Shown: one piece after another, positions 16,581 through 25,637 of the stretch
How positions within the stretch are numbered: position 1 is the stretch's first letter
How the letters are laid out: every line of letters begins with the position of its first letter
NCBI GenBank assembly: GCA_900315095.1
Contig: OMXS01000015.1
Span: 79,018 to 143,017, forward strand
Length of the DNA stretch: 64,000 nt
DNA from: an uncultured Prevotellaceae bacterium
GTDB taxonomy: Bacteria > Bacteroidota > Bacteroidia > Bacteroidales > Bacteroidaceae
Reading direction: 5' to 3'
Notes under the pieces: generated by a model
Seen by the model: the letters and a program-made list of their open reading frames with translations, nothing else
Database searches by the model: none
What the model was told of the DNA's origin: nothing
Position numbers and translations under genes: made by a program

Positions 16581-19500
16581 TTAAAAGAATCTGTTGCCCG
16601 CAAGTTGCTTGATTATCCCTTTGATATAGTCGGGCGGCAAATTCGGCATGCTGTGATCGAGATTAGCGATAACCTTAAGTGTGAAGTCGTTGTTCCAGCA
16701 GAACGAAGGAGCACCGAACGATTGTGTCTCTCTTGCCACCGCCAGCGACTGTCCTGCTCTTTCGTCGTTGAGAAGGTCATGAAGTCGTTGGGCAAATGCC
16801 TCTTCTGATGTCGTCTCCACGTTGATTCCGCATTGTTTCATGGCACTTATGACATCGGCGACACTAAGTTTCGGCGGACAGAACACATGAAAAACATTGC
16901 CGCTTGCGGGTGTTTCGGAGAGCAAGACAACGGTTTGTGCCGCCACATCCACGGGAGTGAACTCTACTGGAACATCCATATATGATTGTGGACAGCAACG
17001 TGTGAGTGCAATGATACGCATCCAGTTGAGTGCGGCATTTTGCTCGAAACCCTTCTGCAACATTCCGTCGGAGAGGCGAGGGGAGAGGTTTCCCATGCGC
17101 ATAATCTTCACTTTCGCGCCTCTGCCGGCATCATTCAGCAACAGCCGCTCGGCTTCCCATTTCGTCGTTGTGTAGGGATTGGCGGTTGAGGGCAGAGGAG
17201 TGAATGTGGCTTCCGTAATGTGTTGTCCTTCAGGATGTTGCTTTCCCGTTGTCGGCATGATTGTGTTTAGCGTGGAGATGTGTGTCATCCTTGCATTATG
17301 TCGAGAGCAGAAGTCGGCGAGTCGTCTCACCGCATCAACGTTGATGCGCTCCATCATGCCCTTCGGGGCGAAATGCTTCACTATTGCGGCACAGTTGATG
17401 ACGGTCAAGTCGCGGCTCTCGATTGTTTCAAGCCGCTGGAATGTCGCCGCCATCGTCAAGTCTCCCTCCACCGTTTCCACACATTCGGCAAAGCGGGTGT
17501 CATGCTTCGTGCCGAAATAATGATGCAAAACACCGAGCAACTTCTCGTTGGCCGTCTCCTCGCCCGTGCGTCTTACCACGCACCATACTTTATTAATATT
17601 TCGCGTGAGGAGTTCCGCGAGAATGTGAATGCCAAGAAAGCCCGTCGCTCCTGTTAGCAAAACATCGTGCAAGGGCACATTCTCGTTGCTGCCAAGGCAT
17701 GCGGAATTGCCTTCCGCGATGGCCTTTTGAAGTGTTGTGAAGTCATCATCCGCAATGTCGTGACTTTCTTCTTTATTCTCAGAATCAACCCATTTAGCTA
17801 GTTGTCGGGCAGTAGGATGACCATAGATGTCGGCATATTGCACATCTATTCCATGCTTCTCCAGTTGCATCAAAACATGGACGGCGGTGATGCTGGTGCC
17901 GCCTGTCGCGAAGAAATCGGTCTCGGCACCCACGCGTTCCTTTCCAAGCACGTTGGCGAACACCTCGCAGATGATACTTTCCGTTATGTTCTGAGGTTCG
18001 GTGTAATCGTCATCAACGGCAATCTCAGGTTTCGGTAAAGCCTTGCGGTCAACCTTCCCAGTTGTCGTAAGCGGCAGAGTGTCAATTTGTTGCATCGTCA
18101 ACGGAACCATCGCAGAAGGCACCCGAGCGAGCATCTCCTGTCTAATCGCGGCGAAGTCGAGAGGCTCTTGAGCAACGAGGAATGCCGCTATTTGCATCGT
18201 TCCGTTTGCATCGGCGAATATTGTTGCCGCGGCTTCCTCCACACCAGAGCAATTGCGTAGAGCCGCTTCCACGGCACCGAGTTCCACGCGGAAACCGCGA
18301 ATCTTCACCATTCCGTCCTTGCGACCAAGAAACTCCAGCGTTCCGTCAATACGATAGCGAACGATGTCTCCAGTACGGAACACACGGTCGAATGGCCGTT
18401 CCTTGCAGAAAGGATTCTCGATGAATGCCTCCGTCGTCTCCTTTGGACGCTTGTGATAGCCTTCAGCCACCTGACTTCCCGCAATCCAGAGTTCACCTGG
18501 CGCTCCTATAGGCGCTCGTCTGCCGTGAGAATCGACAACATAGAGTCGCGTACCCGTTATCGCCTTGCCGATGGGGATATATTTCTCATTGCCTTGCAAG
18601 TGATATGCGGTTACGGCAACGGTGGTCTCCGTAGGTCCGTATTGGTTGTAAATGTTATAATCGTGACAAGCCTTGAATGGTGTTACCGCCTCGCCTCCCA
18701 GCACAATATGGCGCAACGTGTTGCATCGCTCGTGCATCGCGAAGAGCCGTCCTATCTGCGTTGGCAGGTCGATTATCTCAATCTGCTGATTGTCAACATA
18801 TTCCGCCACCGCTCGGATGTCGTTTTTCAGCCGTTCGGGAACTATCGCAAGTGTTGCGCCCGACGATAGGGTAGTGAACATGTCCGTTACGGAAGCATCG
18901 AATGCGAAGGCGTTATATGCCCCGATTACGGTGCCCTCGTGCGGTTGGAAATATTCGCGATACCAATGGCAGTAGGCCGCCACGTTGCCATGAGTTATCC
19001 TCACGGCTTTCGACTTGCCCGTAGAGCCGGAGGTATAGAACAATGCGAAGAGGTCGTTCGGGCAGATTTCAACGTTTGAAAGAGCCTCTTCCGAAAGATG
19101 TTCTATGTGATAATCGTTCTCATCGAGAGTCAAAATGGTGCCTTTGAACTGCCCGGTACGATGCTTTAAGTTGCTCGTTGTCACAAGGATTTCGGCCTCG
19201 GCGTCAAGCCATTGCTCACTAATCACGGCATCGGGAGAGGCCGCAGAACAGGGCAGATATGCCGCACCCGACTTCAGAACGGCAAGGGTGCATAGAGGCA
19301 TAGAGACGTCTCGCGGCAGAAGTAAGGCCACCACGCTCCCCCTGCCTGCACCCGACGATTTCAGCAATGCCGCCAGGCGGTCGCTCTGCAGGTTGAGTTC
19401 GGCGTAAGAAAGTCTGTTTCTTTCGTCGCATACGGCTATCGCATCGGGTGCCACTTTTGCCCAATGGCGGAACAATTCTATAATATTCTTCGGAGAACTA

Positions 19501-20822
19501 GGCGCGTTCTTCGTGTCGTTGAATGTGTCGAGCAAGGCCATCGTTTCATTGTCGGCAAAGCGAATGTCGCCAACCGTCTCTGCCTCTGCTATGTTACAAA
19601 GCACATGCTCGAAGCATTTTGCCATCCCGACAACCATTTCTCGCGAGTAGATGGCGGCGTTATACTCCACATAAAGGTCAAGTCGCCCGCACTCGAACCA
19701 TAGTTCCATAGCGAGTGCCGAGCCCGACATGTTGGGCATTATGAACTTCTTCTTCAGCGGATAGCCGCAGAACTGCTGTTGCGGTTGGGTGTTCCCTTGG
19801 TATATGAAGTTCACTTCGCCGAAGCCGCCGCATAGTTTTCGCACCTCGCTGAACGGGTGGATGTCGTTCACCATGCATCTAGCCTGTTGCCAGCGTATGT
19901 CGTGCATCAGGTCGGAAACGCGTGTCTCGCCGTTCCATCGGGCAGCAACGGGAATCGTCTGCACCAGCATGCCTACCGTGCGTTGCATGCTCTTGCCGTG
20001 ACGACCATGAAAAACGGTGGAGAAACGCACCTCGTCCTCGCCCGTGAAACATCCAAGGAATAGCGCGAAAGCGGTGAGACTCACGACGTTAGCGCTTTGT
20101 CCTGCCTTCTGGCAGATGGCGTTCCATTGCTCTGTAGTTATGCTTGTGGGGAATATCTCGAACGTTGGCATCGGCTCGCTGGCATCATATTTGTCGGCGG
20201 GCGGCATGCTTCTTAGTGCTGTTTTCGGGAAAGTGGTCTCGTGCCATTGGCGTGCAGCCTCGTAGTCGGCGGTCGTTCGACGTTCACTTTCCTTGCGTGC
20301 AACATCAAAGAGGTCGTCGGTTTCGGGTTGCAACGGCATTCCTGCATAGGCATCTGTAATGTCGCCGAGCAGTATGTTCATCGAGATGCCGTCGAAAACG
20401 GTATGGTGGAAGTTGGCGAGCAACGACACCCCGCTCTCCGTTTTCAGGATGAGCAAACGGTAAAGTCGGCCTCCATCGTAGTCGAGTGGAACGCAAAAGC
20501 GGCTCACCGTCTCGTTTTCCTTGTTATCTGTTGTCACTACGGTTTCCACGAAGGGCGGTTCCTCGTCGTGCCTCACCATAAGAGGCTCGCCGTCGTTGTC
20601 GGTTGTCAACCTCGCTTTCACTATAGGGTGATTGTTCACGGCGAGTTCCGTTGCAGCCTTAAGTCTCTGGATGTCAAGGTCGGGGAATGGTCCGAAACGC
20701 ATGCAGATATGGTAAGCGGGAGTGCCGCGATGCACATGACAGTAGGTCCATACTGCCTTCTGCGTCTCGCTGAGCCTGCTCGTTGCTGTCTTGCTGTTGC
20801 CGTTTTGGATGTTCGTCTGCAT
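16581..20822 (-). CDS. Single-module nonribosomal peptide synthetase (C-A-T-R)
   Basis: A 1413-residue megasynthetase, cytoplasmic. Condensation domain ~15-430 with an intact HHTVFDG (139-145). Adenylation domain ~445-930: FYTSGSTGKSK (595-605), NQYGPTE (726-732), RTGDIVRYRIDG (816-827), TTTGKVDRK (919-927). Carrier domain with the phosphopantetheine Ser977 in GGTSI. Reductase domain ~1050-1410: LLTGATGFLG (1055-1064, NADPH fold), Ser1183 and YTTTK (1217-1221). A terminal reductase releases the chain as an aldehyde or alcohol. Specificity positions aligned by eye to GrsA read D642, A643, T646, D685, V707, G709, Q727, V735, A736, K923; D/V/G at 278/299/301 resembles basic-residue codes but no substrate is claimed. 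The leading C domain implies an acyl or peptidyl partner not in the window; no phosphopantetheinyl transferase is seen. AAAGGGGAAAC precedes the ATG and TAAATTTG lies at 20858-20865. Confidence 0.93.
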   Translation of the reverse strand: MQTNIQNGNSKTATSRLSETQKAVWTYCHVHRGTPAYHICMRFGPFPDLDIQRLKAATELAVNNHPIVKARLTTDNDGEPLMVRHDEEPPFVETVVTTDNKENETVSRFCVPLDYDGGRLYRLLILKTESGVSLLANFHHTVFDGISMNILLGDITDAYAGMPLQPETDDLFDVARKESERRTTADYEAARQWHETTFPKTALRSMPPADKYDASEPMPTFEIFPTSITTEQWNAICQKAGQSANVVSLTAFALFLGCFTGEDEVRFSTVFHGRHGKSMQRTVGMLVQTIPVAARWNGETRVSDLMHDIRWQQARCMVNDIHPFSEVRKLCGGFGEVNFIYQGNTQPQQQFCGYPLKKKFIMPNMSGSALAMELWFECGRLDLYVEYNAAIYSREMVVGMAKCFEHVLCNIAEAETVGDIRFADNETMALLDTFNDTKNAPSSPKNIIELFRHWAKVAPDAIAVCDERNRLSYAELNLQSDRLAALLKSSGAGRGSVVALLLPRDVSMPLCTLAVLKSGAAYLPCSAASPDAVISEQWLDAEAEILVTTSNLKHRTGQFKGTILTLDENDYHIEHLSEEALSNVEICPNDLFALFYTSGSTGKSKAVRITHGNVAAYCHWYREYFQPHEGTVIGAYNAFAFDASVTDMFTTLSSGATLAIVPERLKNDIRAVAEYVDNQQIEIIDLPTQIGRLFAMHERCNTLRHIVLGGEAVTPFKACHDYNIYNQYGPTETTVAVTAYHLQGNEKYIPIGKAITGTRLYVVDSHGRRAPIGAPGELWIAGSQVAEGYHKRPKETTEAFIENPFCKERPFDRVFRTGDIVRYRIDGTLEFLGRKDGMVKIRGFRVELGAVEAALRNCSGVEEAAATIFADANGTMQIAAFLVAQEPLDFAAIRQEMLARVPSAMVPLTMQQIDTLPLTTTGKVDRKALPKPEIAVDDDYTEPQNITESIICEVFANVLGKERVGAETDFFATGGTSITAVHVLMQLEKHGIDVQYADIYGHPTARQLAKWVDSENKEESHDIADDDFTTLQKAIAEGNSACLGSNENVPLHDVLLTGATGFLGIHILAELLTRNINKVWCVVRRTGEETANEKLLGVLHHYFGTKHDTRFAECVETVEGDLTMAATFQRLETIESRDLTVINCAAIVKHFAPKGMMERINVDAVRRLADFCSRHNARMTHISTLNTIMPTTGKQHPEGQHITEATFTPLPSTANPYTTTKWEAERLLLNDAGRGAKVKIMRMGNLSPRLSDGMLQKGFEQNAALNWMRIIALTRCCPQSYMDVPVEFTPVDVAAQTVVLLSETPASGNVFHVFCPPKLSVADVISAMKQCGINVETTSEEAFAQRLHDLLNDERAGQSLAVARETQSFGAPSFCWNNDFTLKVIANLDHSMPNLPPDYIKGIIKQLAGNRFF

Positions 20823-20927
20823 GTTTCCCCTTTCGTTCGTTGTGTGGGTTTTGCTTGCAAATTTAATATTTTATTTTGAATAATCGTCCTATTTGAAGCA
20901 AAAAACATAACCCCCTGTTTTCTCATT

Positions 20928-21059
20928 GATGCCTTTTCGTCTTGCGATTGATGGCTTTTGAGGATGTCAGAGATGGCTTTTGAGGATGTCAGAGATGGCT
21001 TTTGAGGATGTCAGAGATGGCTTTTGAGGATGCCAAAGATGGCTTTTGAGGATGCCAAA
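20928..21059. repeat. 22-bp tandem repeats, locus 1
   Basis: Six 22-bp units: one degenerate (20928-20949), three beginning GATGGCTTTTGAGG and ending GTCAGA, and two ending GCCAAA. The unit resembles those at 51086-51173 (GATGCCTTCTGACAT..., ...CATTGCCAAA), and both arrays are followed by a related TATA-TGGGAAAC segment. Confidence 0.92.
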
Positions 21060-21295
21060 GGTATATCATTGGGAAACCGATAATGTCATTCCACGCTTGT
21101 CTTGCATTTTATAGGGAAACAAGACGAACAAAAATGACGGGCATAATCTTACTTCTTGTCCAATAAGTAAAGCCTTTTCTGCGGACGATGTTTCCCGTTT
21201 TGGGAAACTTTTGAAAAGTAGCGAAGGAAAAAGTTTTCTGTTTTGGAAAACCGAAAAGTAAATTTTTTATATGTAAATAATCTATAAAGTATTTC

Positions 21296-21323
21296 TTTGT
21301 TTCAGAAAAAAACTTTATCTTTG
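21296..21323 (+). promoter_or_regulatory. Probable nrdJ promoter
   Basis: TATCTTTG at 21316-21323 followed by GCACC. The nearest TTTG (21296-21299) is spaced by 16 rather than 19-20 bases, so the -33 element is uncertain. Confidence 0.55.
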
Positions 21324-21395
21324 CACCATAATTTAATACACATGTAGGGAAGACTTTACCCGCGAATTACTGAAATCAACATCTTAAAAGCAATT

Positions 21396-23954
21396 ATGGA
21401 ACATCAGAAAACCTACTCTCAAGAGGAAGCATTCAATGAGTCCTTGAAATATTTTAATGGCGACGAACTCGCCGCTCGCGTATGGGTGAACAAATATGCG
21501 ATGAAGGACAGTTTCGGAAACATATACGAAAAGAGTCCTGAGGACATGCATTGGAGAATAGCAAACGAGGTGGCTCGCATAGAGAAAAAATATCCCAACC
21601 CTATTAAGGCGGAAGATATCTTTGAGTTGCTCGACCACTTCCGCTATATCGTTCCTGCTGGTTCGCCGATGACGGGAATAGGTAACAACTTCCAGGTTGC
21701 TTCGCTTAGCAACTGCTTTGTTATCGGGCTTGACGGCAATGCCGACTCTTATGGCGCCGTGATGCGCATCGATGAGGAGCAGGTTCAGTTGATGAAACGT
21801 CGCGGAGGAGTAGGTCACGACCTCAGTCAGATACGTCCTAAGGGAACGCCTGTGAACAATTCGGCACTCACTTCTACAGGACTTGTACCTTTCATGGAGC
21901 GTTACAGCAACTCCACTCGTGAGGTGGCTCAGGACGGAAGACGCGGTGCGCTGATGCTCTCGGTAAGCATCAAGCACCCCGACAGCGAGGCTTTCATAGA
22001 TGCTAAGATGACCGAAGGCAAGGTGACTGGTGCCAATGTGTCGGTGAAAATCGACGATGAGTTCATGCAGGCAGCCACCGAAGACAAGGAGTATGTTCAG
22101 CAGTTCCCCATTGATAGCAAAGAGCCGATGGTGAAGAAGACCATCAGCGCAAAGGCGCTTTGGGAGAAAATTGTTCACAATGCATGGAAAAGTGCCGAGC
22201 CAGGAGTGCTCTTCTGGGACACTATTCTTCGCGAGAGCATCCCCGACTGCTATGCCGACCTCGGCTTCCGTACCGTCTCTACCAACCCATGTGGTGAGAT
22301 TCCGCTCTGTCCTTACGACTCATGCCGACTGCTGTCGATAAACCTTTTCAGTTACGTTAAGAATCCTTTCACCAAGGATGCGTACTTCGACTACGACTTG
22401 TTCCGCAAGCATGTGGCTCTGGCTCAGCGCATAATGGACGACATTGTGGACCTTGAGATGGAGAAGATAGACCTCATTATGGCTAAGATAAAGAAAGACC
22501 CGCAGAGCGAGGAGGTGAAAGGCGCCGAGTATCATCTATGGGAGAAGATTCAGGACAAGAGCTCTAAGGGACGCCGAACGGGCGTGGGCATCACAGCCGA
22601 AGGCGACATGATAGCCGCTATGGGACTTCGTTACGGCACTCAGGAGGCTACAGACTTCTCTGTGAATGTTCACAAAACGCTTGCCCTCGCGGCATACGGC
22701 TCGTCGGTGGAGATGGCAAAGGAGCGCGGCGCATTTGAGATTTTCGATGCCAAACGCGAAGAAAAGAATCCGTTCATCATGCGTATCAAGGACGCCGATC
22801 CTAAACTCTACGAGGAAATGAAGAAATACGGCCGCCGCAACATCGCATGTCTTACTATAGCACCAACTGGCACTACATCGCTCATGACACAGACAACGAG
22901 CGGCATCGAGCCCGTGTTCCTGCCTGTATATAAGCGCCGCCGCAAAGTGAATCCTGGTGACCAGGGCGCTCATGTCGATTTCGTTGACGAGGTGGGCGAC
23001 TCTTTCGAGGAGTACATTGTTTATCACAAGAAGTTCCTCGACTGGATGAAGATAAACGGAATAGACACCGAGAAACGATACACTCAGGAGGAAATAGACG
23101 CGCTGGTGGAGCAGTCGCCATACTATAAAGCAACTGCTAACGATGTCGACTGGCTGATGAAGGTGCGCATGCAAGGTGCAATACAGAAGTGGGTAGACCA
23201 CTCTATCAGCGTCACCGTTAACCTTCCGAACGATGTTGATGAAGAACTCGTTAACCGACTCTATGTTGAGGCTTGGCGTAGCGGGTGCAAGGGATGCACC
23301 ATCTATCGTGACGGCTCGCGCTCGGGAGTGATGATTCAGGTGAACGAAAAGAAGAAGAAAACCGAGGAGAAGCCTGCGGAACCTGTTCCATGCAAGCATC
23401 CTGAGGTGACAGAAGTGCGTCCGCAGACACTCGAGTGCGATGTGGTACGATTCCAAAACAACAAAGAGAAGTGGGTGGCTTTTGTCGGATTGCTCGACGG
23501 TTATCCATACGAGATATTCACAGGTCTTCAAGACGACGAAGAGGGCATTATGCTCCCGAAGTCGGTTACCAAAGGAAAGATTATCAAGCAGGTGAACGAG
23601 AACGGCACGAAACGATATGACTTCCAGTTCGAGAACAAACGAGGATACAAGACAACTGTGGAAGGATTGTCGGAGAAGTTCAACCCCGAGTACTGGAACT
23701 ACGCGAAACTCATTTCGGGAGTGCTGCGCTATCGTATGCCTATCGACCACGTTATCCGTCTCGTAAGTTCGTTGCAACTGAAGAGCGAGAGCATCAACAC
23801 ATGGAAGAACGGCGTGGAGCGCGCCTTGAAGAAGTATGTTTCTGATGGAACAGAAGCCAAGGGACAGCGCTGCCCTAACTGTGGTCAGGAGACTTTGGTA
23901 TATCAAGAGGGATGTCTCATCTGCACCAACTGCGGCGCCTCACGTTGCGGATAA
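21396..23954 (+). CDS. nrdJ: Adenosylcobalamin-dependent (class II) ribonucleotide reductase
   Basis: Makes deoxyribonucleotides from ribonucleotides using vitamin B12 to start the thiyl radical, in the presence or absence of oxygen. 852 residues. The substrate/active-site region carries LSNCFV, the finger-loop NPCGEIPLC and APTGTTSLMTQTTSGIEP. The C-terminus ends with a zinc-ribbon-like CPNCGQ...CLICTNCGASRCG, as in the long class II enzymes, where the Cys pairs deliver reducing power. The leader is short and shows no B12 riboswitch. The gene is followed after 55 bases by folB. Single polypeptide with no separate small subunit nearby, as expected for class II. Confidence 0.95.
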   Translation: MEHQKTYSQEEAFNESLKYFNGDELAARVWVNKYAMKDSFGNIYEKSPEDMHWRIANEVARIEKKYPNPIKAEDIFELLDHFRYIVPAGSPMTGIGNNFQVASLSNCFVIGLDGNADSYGAVMRIDEEQVQLMKRRGGVGHDLSQIRPKGTPVNNSALTSTGLVPFMERYSNSTREVAQDGRRGALMLSVSIKHPDSEAFIDAKMTEGKVTGANVSVKIDDEFMQAATEDKEYVQQFPIDSKEPMVKKTISAKALWEKIVHNAWKSAEPGVLFWDTILRESIPDCYADLGFRTVSTNPCGEIPLCPYDSCRLLSINLFSYVKNPFTKDAYFDYDLFRKHVALAQRIMDDIVDLEMEKIDLIMAKIKKDPQSEEVKGAEYHLWEKIQDKSSKGRRTGVGITAEGDMIAAMGLRYGTQEATDFSVNVHKTLALAAYGSSVEMAKERGAFEIFDAKREEKNPFIMRIKDADPKLYEEMKKYGRRNIACLTIAPTGTTSLMTQTTSGIEPVFLPVYKRRRKVNPGDQGAHVDFVDEVGDSFEEYIVYHKKFLDWMKINGIDTEKRYTQEEIDALVEQSPYYKATANDVDWLMKVRMQGAIQKWVDHSISVTVNLPNDVDEELVNRLYVEAWRSGCKGCTIYRDGSRSGVMIQVNEKKKKTEEKPAEPVPCKHPEVTEVRPQTLECDVVRFQNNKEKWVAFVGLLDGYPYEIFTGLQDDEEGIMLPKSVTKGKIIKQVNENGTKRYDFQFENKRGYKTTVEGLSEKFNPEYWNYAKLISGVLRYRMPIDHVIRLVSSLQLKSESINTWKNGVERALKKYVSDGTEAKGQRCPNCGQETLVYQEGCLICTNCGASRCG

Positions 23955-24009
23955 GAGTTGACTTCTCATATAAAACATAGCGCTTCCGAACCCCTAAAGT
24001 CCTAAGATA

Positions 24010-24390
24010 ATGACAATAAAAGAGTGTTGGATATCGATAGACAAGATGAGGTTTCACGCCTGTCACGGCGTGATGCCTCAGGAGAGAGTCACGGGGGGCG
24101 AGTTTGTCGTTTCACTCGACGTGAAATGCGACATCTCAGGTGCCGTCTTGTCCGACGATGTCAATGATACCGTTAACTATGCTGAAATATTCAAAATCGT
24201 AAATAGAGAGATGCAACAGCCTTCCTGCTTGCTGGAACACCTGGCAGGCAGGATTGGCAAATGCATTTTCAGCGAGATTGAAGGCATCAGCGAGATGTGT
24301 ATCAAAGTGCAGAAAGTGAATCCTCCGATGGGCGGACAATGTGAGGGAGCCGCCGTTTCGCTTTACTTAATAAATGATAAAACTTTTTGA
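24010..24390 (+). CDS. folB: Dihydroneopterin aldolase
   Basis: 126-residue enzyme of folate synthesis that cleaves dihydroneopterin to hydroxymethyl-dihydropterin and glycolaldehyde. Family features: FHACHGVMPQERVTGGEFVVSL near the N-terminus (the HGV/ER motif binds substrate), the conserved DTVNYAEI (DTxxY), LLEHLAGRI, and the closing VKVxKxxPP-like VQKVNPPMGG with the catalytic Lys. Length is normal (about 120). It sits 55 bases after nrdJ and 53 before the amidase gene, so the three may be partly cotranscribed, but a TAATTTTG box (24419-24426) near the end of the gap suggests a separate start for the amidase gene. Confidence 0.93.
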   Translation: MTIKECWISIDKMRFHACHGVMPQERVTGGEFVVSLDVKCDISGAVLSDDVNDTVNYAEIFKIVNREMQQPSCLLEHLAGRIGKCIFSEIEGISEMCIKVQKVNPPMGGQCEGAAVSLYLINDKTF

Positions 24391-24443
24391 AAGTTATCGG
24401 TTTTTCGCTTATAATATATAATTTTGCACACAATTAATAAGGT

Positions 24444-25637
24444 ATGCGCAAGAAATTGACATTTGTGATGGTGCTTTTGTTCGGCATATTGGTTAATGTT
24501 ACCGGTGCCGGAAAGAAGACTTTCACTCTTGTCATTGATGCTGGTCACGGCGGACACGATGCCGGTGCGGTGGGCGCAATATCCAAGGAGAAGAACATCA
24601 ACCTTAATGTGGCGCTGGCGTTTGGCCGACTTGTTGAGGCCAACTGCCCAGATGTGAACGTTGTATATACACGAAAGACTGATATCTTCATCCCGCTCAA
24701 CGAGCGCGCTAACATCGCAAACCGCCACAAGGCCGACCTTTTCATCTCGGTGCACACCAACGCCCTGCCGAAGGGTAGGATAGCGCGAGGCTTCGAGGTG
24801 TATACCTTGGGAATGCACCGTGCGGCAGACAACCTCGCCGTTGCTAAACGCGAGAATGCCGTGATATCGCTCGAGAAAAACTACAAGCAGCGCTATCAGG
24901 GCTTCGACCCTAACAGTAGCGAGAGTTACATCATGTTCGAGTTCATTCAGGACCGCAACATGTCGAAGAGCGTGGAACTTGCGAAGATGATTCAGAAGGA
25001 GGCATGTGCCTCTGCAGGGCGCAACAACATGGGCGTTCATCAGGCCGGATTCCTCGTGCTGAGAGCTACATCAATGCCGAGTTGTCTTATCGAGTTGGGT
25101 TTCATTACCACCCCCGACGAGGAACGATACCTTAACTCTAAGGACGGCATCAACCGCCTGGCTCGTGGCATTTACAACGCTTTTGCAAAATATAAAAATA
25201 AGTATAACACAGGACTCTCGGTTCCTTACATCGAAGAAACGGAACAGGTGATGCCGGATATGGCACAGACGGTGGAAGAACCTCAGCCAGTCAAAGTAGT
25301 GCAAGAGGTGGAGGAGACTCCCGCTCCGGCACCTGTGCAGGACGAAACACAAGGAATGCCGGTGTTCAAGGTGCAGGTTCTGGCAAGCAGCAGGCCGCTC
25401 CCTGCTGGCAACAGTCAATTTAAGGGAATGACAGGTTTTGAAAGTTATGTTGAGGATAACCTCGTGAAATACACCTACGGGGAATCTACCGACTACAATA
25501 AGATAAGCCGTATGCGACAGCATCTTCTCGACAAGTTCCCTCAGGCCTTTATCATCGCATTCCGCGATGGCGTGAAAATGGATGTCAGGGAGGCGGTCAG
25601 AGAGTTCAAGGCAAATAAAAACAAGAAGCAGTTATGA
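24444..25637 (+). CDS. N-acetylmuramoyl-L-alanine amidase (Amidase_3) with C-terminal SPOR-like domain
   Basis: Periplasmic zinc amidase that cuts the bond between MurNAc and the peptide stem during septum splitting. Signal peptide at residues 1-22 (LTFVMVLLFGILVNVTGAG). Catalytic domain ~27-255: VIDAGHGGHDAGA (zinc His), the Glu in the segment after it, SVHTNA (second His), and CLIELGFITTPDEE with the catalytic Glu. A proline/glutamate-rich linker (~258-305) leads to a C-terminal ~90-residue domain beginning FKVQVLASSRPLP that looks like a SPOR domain, which binds denuded septal glycan. AmiA/C-type in E. coli terms. Its stop overlaps the next start by four bases (ATGA). Confidence 0.92.
   Translation: MRKKLTFVMVLLFGILVNVTGAGKKTFTLVIDAGHGGHDAGAVGAISKEKNINLNVALAFGRLVEANCPDVNVVYTRKTDIFIPLNERANIANRHKADLFISVHTNALPKGRIARGFEVYTLGMHRAADNLAVAKRENAVISLEKNYKQRYQGFDPNSSESYIMFEFIQDRNMSKSVELAKMIQKEACASAGRNNMGVHQAGFLVLRATSMPSCLIELGFITTPDEERYLNSKDGINRLARGIYNAFAKYKNKYNTGLSVPYIEETEQVMPDMAQTVEEPQPVKVVQEVEETPAPAPVQDETQGMPVFKVQVLASSRPLPAGNSQFKGMTGFESYVEDNLVKYTYGESTDYNKISRMRQHLLDKFPQAFIIAFRDGVKMDVREAVREFKANKNKKQL

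Larger units (their letters stand above)
20823..21395. other. Divergent intergenic region between NRPS and nrdJ
   Basis: 573 bp without a gene. It holds the NRPS -7 box (20858-20865, minus), the 22-bp tandem repeats (20928-21059), an A/T-rich stretch with two related copies of GTTTTGG(G)AAA...GAAAAGTA (21198-21260), and the nrdJ promoter (21296-21323). No cobalamin riboswitch was found ahead of the B12-dependent reductase: the untranslated leader is only about 65 bases. Confidence 0.7.

Noticed and set aside
20928-21059. CRISPR array
   Set aside because: The 22-bp units follow one another directly with no variable spacers, and no cas genes are present.
21324-21395. Cobalamin riboswitch before the B12-dependent reductase
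   Set aside because: The leader is only about 65-70 bases, and no B12-box or the conserved core segments can be found there or further upstream.
22536-23906. Very long minus-strand frame (456 codons) opposite nrdJ
   Set aside because: A shadow frame of a well-conserved gene in a moderately G/C-rich context; Cys/His/Arg-rich translation with no recognisable domain.
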